From: Devosia submarina
GTDB taxonomy: Bacteria; Pseudomonadota; Alphaproteobacteria; Rhizobiales; Devosiaceae
Assembly (NCBI RefSeq): GCF_003056345.1
Contig: NZ_PYWB01000006.1
Location: forward strand, 186,001-250,000
Direction of reading: 5' to 3'
DNA: 64,000 nt
The stretch's first letter is position 1. Every line of letters begins with the position of its first letter. Shown here piece after piece: positions 58,432 to 64,000 of the stretch. The position numbers and the translations under genes are program-made. Below the pieces are notes generated by a model. It was given only the letters and a program-made list of their open reading frames with translations. It made no database searches and had not been told where the DNA came from.

Positions 58432-61326
58432 ATGACTGCCAAACCCAGCCAGAACCGTGAACTCGTCGTCCGTGGCGCACGTGAACATAATCTCAAGGGC
58501 ATCGACATTCGCCTGCCGCGCGACTCCCTTATCGTGATGACGGGTCTGTCGGGCTCCGGTAAATCTTCGCTGGCGTTCGACACCATCTATGCCGAAGGGC
58601 AGCGACGCTATGTGGAGTCGCTCTCCGCCTATGCGCGTCAGTTCCTTGAGATGATGCAGAAGCCCGATGTGGAGCATATCGAGGGGCTATCCCCTGCGAT
58701 CTCCATTGAGCAGAAGACCACGGGCCGCAATCCGCGCTCCACCGTGGGTACGGTAACGGAGATCTACGACTATCTGCGTCTTTTATTTGCTCGCGTAGGC
58801 GTCCCCTACTCGCCCGCAACTGGGCTGCCAATCGAGTCGCAGACCGTGTCGCAGATGGTCGACAAAGTGCTTGAAATGCCGGAGGGCACGCGCCTTTACT
58901 TGCTGGCGCCGATCGCGCGCGGCCGCAAGGGTGAGTACAAGAAGGAATTGGCCGATCTGATGCGCAAGGGGTTCCAGCGCGTCAAGATCGACGGTGAATA
59001 CCACGAGATCGAGGACGCACCTGCGCTCGACAAGAAGTTCAAGCACGACATCGAAGTGGTCGTGGATCGCGTGGTGGTCGGGCCCGACATATCCGGCCGT
59101 CTGGCCGAGAGTTTCGAGACGGCGCTGAAGCTTGCCGATGGCATTGCGCTGGTCGAGTTCGCGGATCAGAAGAACGAGGACGGCACTCCCGTTCAAGTCA
59201 CATTCTCCGAGAAGTTCGCCTGCCCGGTTTCAGGCTTCACCATTGCCGAGGTGGAGCCGCGCCTATTTTCGTTCAACAACCCGTTCGGCGCCTGCCCAGT
59301 CTGTGATGGGCTCGGAACCGAGCAGAAGATCGACCCGGACCAGGTCGTGCCCGACCCCACCCTATCCATACGCGACGGTGCGGTCTTGCCCTGGGCCAAG
59401 ACATCGGCGCCTTATTACCAGCAGACCTTGCAGGCCGTGGTGAAGCAATATGGCGCTTCCACGGGCACAGCTTGGAACGAGTTGCCCTTTGAAGTGCAGC
59501 ACGCGGTGCTGTTCGGCACAGGCAAGACGCAGGTCGACTTCGTTTATGACGACGGTCTGCGGCAGTACAAGACCACAAAGGCATTTGAAGGCGTGATCGG
59601 CAACCTTGAGCGGCGCTACAAGGAAACCGAAAGCGCGGGCATGCGCGAGGAGATCGAGAAGTACATGTCGGCCAAGCCCTGCGTGGCCTGCGGCGGCTAC
59701 CGGCTCAAGCCCGAGGCCCTCGCGGTCAAAATCGACGGGCTGCACATCGGGCACGTAACCGAAAAGTCGATCCGCAATACGGCAGAGTGGTTTGCTCAAT
59801 TGCCGGCCAAGTTCACGCCGAACCAGAAGCTGATCGGCGAGCGCATCCTTAAGGAAATCAACGAGCGGCTGAAGTTCCTGATCGATGTGGGGCTAGACTA
59901 CCTCTCCATGTCACGCAATTCAGGCACGCTTTCGGGCGGTGAATCCCAGCGTATTCGTTTGGCGAGCCAGATCGGCTCGGGGCTTACGGGGGTGCTCTAT
60001 GTGCTCGATGAGCCCTCAATCGGTTTGCATCAGCGTGACAATGCGCGCCTGCTCGAAACCCTGCAGCGGCTGCGAGACATCGGTAACACCGTTATCGTCG
60101 TGGAGCACGACGAGGATGCCATATTGACGGCGGACTATGTGGTGGACATCGGCCCGGGTGCGGGTGTGCATGGCGGTCATATCGTGGCCGAGGGCACACC
60201 GGAGCAAATCCTGAACCATCCGGATTCGCTGACGGGCAAATACCTATCCGGGCGGATGGGCATTCCGCTGCCGAGCGAGCGGCGGCAGGGCAAGATTGGC
60301 AAGGCGCTCAGCATCAAGGGCGCGACAGGCAACAATCTCAAGAATGTGTCGGTGGATGTGCCGCTTGGCATGTTCGTGGCAATTACCGGTGTGTCCGGTG
60401 GCGGCAAGTCGACCTTGATGATCGACACTATGTACCAGGCGATCGCCCGGCGGCTGAACGGCGCGCGCGTGGTTCCTGCCCCTCATGAATCGCTGACGGG
60501 GCTTGAGTTCCTCGACAAGGTCATCGACATCGACCAATCACCGATTGGCCGTACCCCGCGGTCGAACCCTGCGACCTATACGGGCGCCTTTACGCCGCTG
60601 CGCGAGTGGTTCGCTGGCCTGCCAGAAGCAAAAACCCGCGGTTATGGGCCGGGGCGGTTCAGCTTCAACGTCAAGGGCGGGCGCTGCGAGAAGTGCGAAG
60701 GCGACGGTGTGCTCAAGATCGAGATGCACTTCCTGCCCGACGTTTATGTCACCTGCGATGTATGCAAGGGCAAGCGCTACAACCGCGAAACGCTTGAGGT
60801 ACAGTTCAAGGGCAAGTCCATTTCGGACGTGCTCGACATGACCATCGATGAGGCTGTGGACTTCTTCTCGGCCGTGCCCACGATCCGCGACAAGTTCCTG
60901 ACCCTGCAGCGCGTGGGCTTGGGCTATGTGAAGGTGGGACAGCCGGCCAATACCTTGTCGGGTGGTGAGGCGCAGCGAGTGAAGCTCTCCAAGGAGTTGA
61001 GCAAGCGAGCAACTGGCCGGACGCTCTACATGCTGGACGAGCCCACGACGGGGCTACATTTTCACGACGTGGCAAAGCTGCTCGAAGTGCTGCAGGAACT
61101 TGTCGAAGGCGGCAACACAGTGATCGTGATCGAGCATAATCTCGAAGTCATCAAGACGGCCGATTGGGTGATCGATCTTGGGCCCGAGGGCGGTGACAAT
61201 GGCGGCGAAGTGGTTGCCATCGGAAGGCCGGAAGATGTGGCGGCCAATCCGCGGTCCTATACGGGCAAGTTCTTGAAGGAAGTAATGGAGCGTCGGCCGC
61301 ATTATGCGACGAGGGCAGCGGAGTAG
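58432..61326 (+). CDS. uvrA: Excinuclease ABC subunit A
   Basis: Damage-recognition ATPase of nucleotide excision repair. Two ABC modules are clear: Walker [14 protein letters not shown] and [11 protein letters not shown], signatures [12 protein letters not shown] and [12 protein letters not shown]. Zinc modules include [12 protein letters not shown] and the C-terminal CEKCEGDG with CDVCKGKRY. The ATG at 58432 gives 964 residues; the frame is open to 58357 but adds no family sequence. An SOS promoter lies upstream. Confidence 0.98.
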   Translation: MTAKPSQNRELVVRGAREHNLKGIDIRLPRDSLIVMTGLSGSGKSSLAFDTIYAEGQRRYVESLSAYARQFLEMMQKPDVEHIEGLSPAISIEQKTTGRNPRSTVGTVTEIYDYLRLLFARVGVPYSPATGLPIESQTVSQMVDKVLEMPEGTRLYLLAPIARGRKGEYKKELADLMRKGFQRVKIDGEYHEIEDAPALDKKFKHDIEVVVDRVVVGPDISGRLAESFETALKLADGIALVEFADQKNEDGTPVQVTFSEKFACPVSGFTIAEVEPRLFSFNNPFGACPVCDGLGTEQKIDPDQVVPDPTLSIRDGAVLPWAKTSAPYYQQTLQAVVKQYGASTGTAWNELPFEVQHAVLFGTGKTQVDFVYDDGLRQYKTTKAFEGVIGNLERRYKETESAGMREEIEKYMSAKPCVACGGYRLKPEALAVKIDGLHIGHVTEKSIRNTAEWFAQLPAKFTPNQKLIGERILKEINERLKFLIDVGLDYLSMSRNSGTLSGGESQRIRLASQIGSGLTGVLYVLDEPSIGLHQRDNARLLETLQRLRDIGNTVIVVEHDEDAILTADYVVDIGPGAGVHGGHIVAEGTPEQILNHPDSLTGKYLSGRMGIPLPSERRQGKIGKALSIKGATGNNLKNVSVDVPLGMFVAITGVSGGGKSTLMIDTMYQAIARRLNGARVVPAPHESLTGLEFLDKVIDIDQSPIGRTPRSNPATYTGAFTPLREWFAGLPEAKTRGYGPGRFSFNVKGGRCEKCEGDGVLKIEMHFLPDVYVTCDVCKGKRYNRETLEVQFKGKSISDVLDMTIDEAVDFFSAVPTIRDKFLTLQRVGLGYVKVGQPANTLSGGEAQRVKLSKELSKRATGRTLYMLDEPTTGLHFHDVAKLLEVLQELVEGGNTVIVIEHNLEVIKTADWVIDLGPEGGDNGGEVVAIGRPEDVAANPRSYTGKFLKEVMERRPHYATRAAE

Positions 61327-61716
61327 CCGGCGCTCCACAAACACCATGCTATCGTGGCTCACTGATCTTGGGCTTATGAAAGGACGAGGGAGTGGCGCGC
61401 AGTACTCCACTCGCGCGACCTCGCGGTTCGACAGGCTCACCATGAGGTCTCAGGAAGGTCGAGTTACAAGTCGCGCTTTTGGGGTGATCGTAGGGGCGCC
61501 GTAGGTCGCGAGGCCACCAAGGTTGAGGCTTATAGGGTAATCTTTCTATCACCCTGCGGAAGGCGATTGCCTTCACCCCAGCAGCTCTCATCCTGAGCCC
61601 CTTGAATGAAGAGGGCATAGCTCGATCCTACACCACTCAACCTCTCGGTTCGACAATCTCACCGTGAAATTCCTAGGCTTTAGGCGGTGTTGCGCGCGCG
61701 GTCGGCGCGGGGTCTG
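61327..61716. repeat. 390-nt gap with dispersed GGTTCGACAGGCTCACC-type repeats
   Basis: GGTTCGACAGGCTCACCATG with AGG (61425-61447) and a diverged copy near 61648-61672 flank a TCTCATCCTGAG motif at about 61587. The first shares ACAGGCTCACCATGAGG with 39906-39922. No gene is seen; it separates the convergent uvrA and DUF2155 genes. Confidence 0.6.
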
Positions 61717-62124
61717 CTAGCGCGCGTCCGGTGGAGGCACGTCCGTGCTGGTTTTGCATTCAATAAGCCATACATCATAGACCGCGTGGTCCACGGCGTT
61801 GAGCGCCGGGCTGTCGGCAAACATCCAGCCGGTGAAGATGCGCTTGGAAGTGCCGGTGAGGCTGCGCTGATCGACTTCCAGGAAAGAAGAAACTCGCTGG
61901 GTTACGGTAGGCGGGCGGCTGTAGCAGGCGCGAGGGGTGATCTCCAGGGCGCCGAACAGGACGGTTTCATCGATGTAGACGTCAAAACGCGTGATGCGCC
62001 CCGTGATCTTGTCGAGCCCAGCAAAGGTCGCCACCGGATTGGCGATGGGCTGCGCCCAGGCGGGCGCCGCACAGCAGAGCACGGCCGCTAAAGATAGCAG
62101 CTTGAGGAACCGGAAGACGGGCAA
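61717..62124 (-). CDS. DUF2155 family secreted protein
   Basis: A 135-residue exported protein of unknown function found across Alphaproteobacteria. The DUF2155 core is visible as DKITGRITRFDVYIDETVLFG and ITPRACYSRPP in part. A signal peptide (LLSLAAVLCCAAPAWAQ) opens the protein. The best start is TTG at 62124, with AAGGG 8 nt upstream; the longer frame overlaps the neighbouring gene. It follows the NDUFA12 gene by 11 nt, a common pairing in this class. Confidence 0.85.
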   Translation of the reverse strand: MPVFRFLKLLSLAAVLCCAAPAWAQPIANPVATFAGLDKITGRITRFDVYIDETVLFGALEITPRACYSRPPTVTQRVSSFLEVDQRSLTGTSKRIFTGWMFADSPALNAVDHAVYDVWLIECKTSTDVPPPDAR

Positions 62125-62135
62125 TGCGTCTGCCC

Positions 62136-62519
62136 TTATTCGGGTGACCAGGCTTCGTAGTCGCCGGTCACGCGTGGGCGCTCGCCCTTGTTGAGGAGGC
62201 TCCCCTCGGGGCGATAAGCCTGCGCCGTGCCAGTCAGATTGCGCTCGCGGGGCTTTTCCCAAGCACGTGGCACATATTTATCCTGGGTGGGGATCACATC
62301 CGTGCGGTGGTGGATCCAACCATGCCAGCCCGTGCCAATCGTGGATGCGTCAGCGTCGCCTGCATAGGTGACGTAGCGACGGTTGCGCTTCTTGTCCTGG
62401 TAGTAGCGGTTGCCGTTTTCGTCGGTGCCGACGAACTCGCCAAAGCGCCAGATCCACAGCCGCGTGCCCCAGGTTTGGCCGCTCCACCAGGAGAAGATTT
62501 CTGTAAGGAACTGCTTCAT
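62136..62519 (-). CDS. NDUFA12-type complex I accessory subunit
   Basis: Homologue of the mitochondrial NDUFA12/B17.2 accessory subunit of NADH:ubiquinone oxidoreductase. WWSGQTWGTRLWIWRFGEFVG, RYVTYAG and the WHGWIHH region match the family. I chose the ATG at 62519 (127 residues) over a TTG at 62534. It is encoded away from a nuo operon, as is usual in Alphaproteobacteria. Confidence 0.92.
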   Translation of the reverse strand: MKQFLTEIFSWWSGQTWGTRLWIWRFGEFVGTDENGNRYYQDKKRNRRYVTYAGDADASTIGTGWHGWIHHRTDVIPTQDKYVPRAWEKPRERNLTGTAQAYRPEGSLLNKGERPRVTGDYEAWSPE

Positions 62520-62930
62520 ACCAGTCTTGGCCAATTGTCGATTCCGCTGTCGAACTCACGATCTGCGGGGGGTTTAGCACGTGAGCGCACATGAGCCTAG
62601 GCCTAAGTGCCCGCCACAGGGGCTATGAACACCAAGGTTTCCTTAACGCTTCGGCCAAGGCTTGCTCGACTCCGCCCCTGCCTGTTTGGTGGACTGCAAG
62701 GATGGCTCGCCAACTGCTCGCTGGCTGCGTAGTTGTAGGCGTTATCCACACGCCCCAAGAAGAGAAAATTATTTCAGGGCAATGCTCCCCAAAATTTCTC
62801 TGATTGACAATCCTCGAATCGGATTAGCGCATTGACTTCATTAAGGTCTTGGAATGGCCATCGGAGCGCTGGAAATCCTTTAGTGACACGCCGGTGACGG
62901 GAACCCTCAAACCTGTTGATGAATGCTTAA

Positions 62931-62962
62931 GAGCAGCCTAGGAAGGAAGTCCTAGCTGGCTC
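62931..62962. repeat. Stable hairpin in the nrdJ upstream region
   Basis: CTAGGA and TCCTAG enclose the loop AGGAAG, and outer GAGC/GCTC arms extend the stem across a small internal loop. No T-run follows, so it is not a typical terminator. Confidence 0.55.
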
Positions 62963-63030
62963 ATATTGGTATTAACCGGCATCAAAGCCGCGGAATTCTT
63001 ACCATTTGTAGGGGTAAGTAGCGTGCAAAG

Positions 63031-63046
63031 ACACTAGCCCTAGTGG
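63031..63046. promoter_or_regulatory. NrdR-box-like palindrome upstream of nrdJ
   Basis: ACACTAGCCCTAGTGG contains a perfect CACTAG-CC-CTAGTG palindrome. Its outer bases fit the NrdR consensus ACACwAtATaTwGTGT, but the centre is GCCC rather than AT-rich. A half-site-like CACTATATTGGGT follows at 63055-63067. Confidence 0.4.
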
Positions 63047-63220
63047 TTTTGCAGCACTATATTGGGTTAGGGACCTGCACGCTTTACCGGGGTCAAAGAT
63101 GAGAAAAAGGAATCTCGTCTCGCCTGTGCCAGAATAGGTCAGATTGCTCGCCGCGCAGTTCGGCGCATTGTTAGCTCAAGCCCAGATGGGCATCGCCTCT
63201 ACAGTTCAGGATTCTTTCCT

Positions 63221-64000
63221 ATGCGCATTGAACGTCGTTTCACGTCCGCCGACCAGGACCGTTACGCCACTATCGAGTTCCGCTCGGCCACCAGCGAAAT
63301 CCGCAATCCCGATGGCTCGGTGGTGTTCAAGCTCGAAGACATTGCCGTGCCCGCCACCTGGTCGCAGGTAGCTGCCGACATCATCGCGCAGAAATATTTC
63401 CGCAAGGCTGGCGTCGCCAAGGCGCTCAAGAAGGTGGAAGAGAACTCGGTTCCTTCCTGGCTGTGGCGCTCCGTGCCCGACGAGGCGGAACTGGCCAAGC
63501 TGCCCGAGGGCGAGCGCTATGGCTCGGAAATGGATTCGCGCCAGGTGTTTGATCGCCTGGCCGGCACCTGGACCTATTGGGGCTGGAAGGGCGGCTATTT
63601 CGTCTCAGAAGAAGACGCCCTCGCCTTCCGCGATGAACTTGCCTTCATGCTGGCAACGCAGCGCGTGGCGCCGAACTCGCCGCAATGGTTCAACACGGGG
63701 CTGCACTGGGCCTATGGCATTGATGGCCCCGGCCAGGGCCACTTCTATGTCGACCCCTTCACCCATAAGCTGGTGTCGTCCAAGAGCTCCTACGAGCATC
63801 CCCAGCCGCATGCCTGCTTCATCCAGTCGGTGAATGACGATCTCGTCAACGAGAACGGCATCATGGACCTTTGGGTGCGCGAGGCGCGCCTGTTCAAGTA
63901 CGGTTCGGGCACGGGCACCAATTTCTCGGCCCTGCGCGGCTCGGGCGAAAAGCTCTCTGGCGGCGGCAAGTCGTCGGGCCTGATGAGCTTCCTCAAGATC
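63221..64000 (+). CDS. nrdJ: Vitamin B12-dependent ribonucleotide reductase, 5' part
   Basis: Class II reductase that makes deoxyribonucleotides with adenosylcobalamin and needs no oxygen. Only the first 260 codons are in the window; the gene runs off the right edge. Recognisable segments are RVAPNSPQWFNTGLHWAYG, HACFIQSV and LFKYGSGTGTNFSALR, with Cys in HACF corresponding to the first redox cysteine region. The ATG at 63221 starts MRIERRFTSADQD. Confidence 0.95.
   Translation, partial: MRIERRFTSADQDRYATIEFRSATSEIRNPDGSVVFKLEDIAVPATWSQVAADIIAQKYFRKAGVAKALKKVEENSVPSWLWRSVPDEAELAKLPEGERYGSEMDSRQVFDRLAGTWTYWGWKGGYFVSEEDALAFRDELAFMLATQRVAPNSPQWFNTGLHWAYGIDGPGQGHFYVDPFTHKLVSSKSSYEHPQPHACFIQSVNDDLVNENGIMDLWVREARLFKYGSGTGTNFSALRGSGEKLSGGGKSSGLMSFLKI

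Larger units (their letters stand above)
62520..63220. other. 700-nt non-coding region upstream of nrdJ
   Basis: No supported gene is seen. The region contains a 32-nt hairpin (62931-62962), a palindrome at 63031-63046 and probably the nrdJ promoter and leader. I found no cobalamin riboswitch motif. A structured RNA is possible but not demonstrated. Confidence 0.55.

Noticed and set aside
62591..62803. 70-codon open frame upstream of nrdJ
   Set aside because: No ribosome site, Cys-, His- and Pro-rich random composition, no recognisable domain.
62880..62970. SRP RNA suggested by GGAAGGAAG
   Set aside because: The flanking conserved GGTCAGG and GCAGCC order of the SRP RNA domain IV is absent; the hairpin is a simple inverted repeat.
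62820..63220. Cobalamin riboswitch before the B12-dependent reductase
   Set aside because: The conserved B12 box and the GCCACTG motif were looked for and not found.

Overview
The window is a 64 kb chromosomal segment of a Gram-negative alphaproteobacterium. It most resembles the Hyphomicrobiales, probably a Devosia-like lineage. The main pointers are the block rseP-cdsA-uppS-frr-pyrH-tsf-rpsB, the lpxD-fabZ-lpxA-lpxB block next to bamA, an NDUFA12-type complex I protein, a DUF2155 protein and SOS operators of the alphaproteobacterial GTTC-N7-GTTC type. The genus is inferred from gene content only; there is no rRNA gene to anchor it. No insertion sequence, prophage, CRISPR array, tRNA or rRNA was seen.

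Layout. 0-3 kb: pyrG, secG, tpiA on the minus strand. 3-11.6 kb: a plus-strand run ppiD-trpEGDC-moaC-moeA with 1-4 nt overlaps from trpG to moeA, then lexA with its own double-operator promoter. 11.7-18.2 kb: a sugar-acid catabolic locus with an IlvD/Edd dehydratase, divergent from dgoK-dgoA-lactonase-GH42 beta-galactosidase. It forms most of a De Ley-Doudoroff route from beta-galactosides to pyruvate and glyceraldehyde 3-phosphate. 18-35 kb: comEC, gltX, gltA, then a long minus-strand envelope, lipid and translation block. 35.5-49 kb: dnaE, a repeat-rich gap, map-pgi-tgt-exoD-queA, uvsE, two cyclophilins and coaD. 49-64 kb: gyrA, an HxlR/QorB pair, an MMPL transporter, the divergent SOS pair ssb/uvrA, DUF2155 and NDUFA12 genes, and the 5' part of a B12-dependent ribonucleotide reductase.

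DNA-damage theme. lexA, ssb and uvrA carry recognisable promoters in which a GTTC-N7-GTTC box covers the spacer or the -10. The same arrangement occurs once more at 39152-39180, in front of a 32-codon gene (39026-39124, minus strand) with an excellent ribosome binding site and one predicted membrane segment, just upstream of dnaE. This is the most interesting object in the window: a candidate SOS-induced single-pass micro-protein, similar in concept to the Caulobacter division inhibitor SidA. Its function is not established by the sequence, and its operator spacer differs from the other four.

Other points worth a second look are a tRNA-guanine transglycosylase that has lost three of four zinc ligands, a GyrA with Met at the position of E. 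coli Asp87, an lpxA-lpxB junction without lpxI, a BamA ending in Leu, and several families of short intergenic palindromes.
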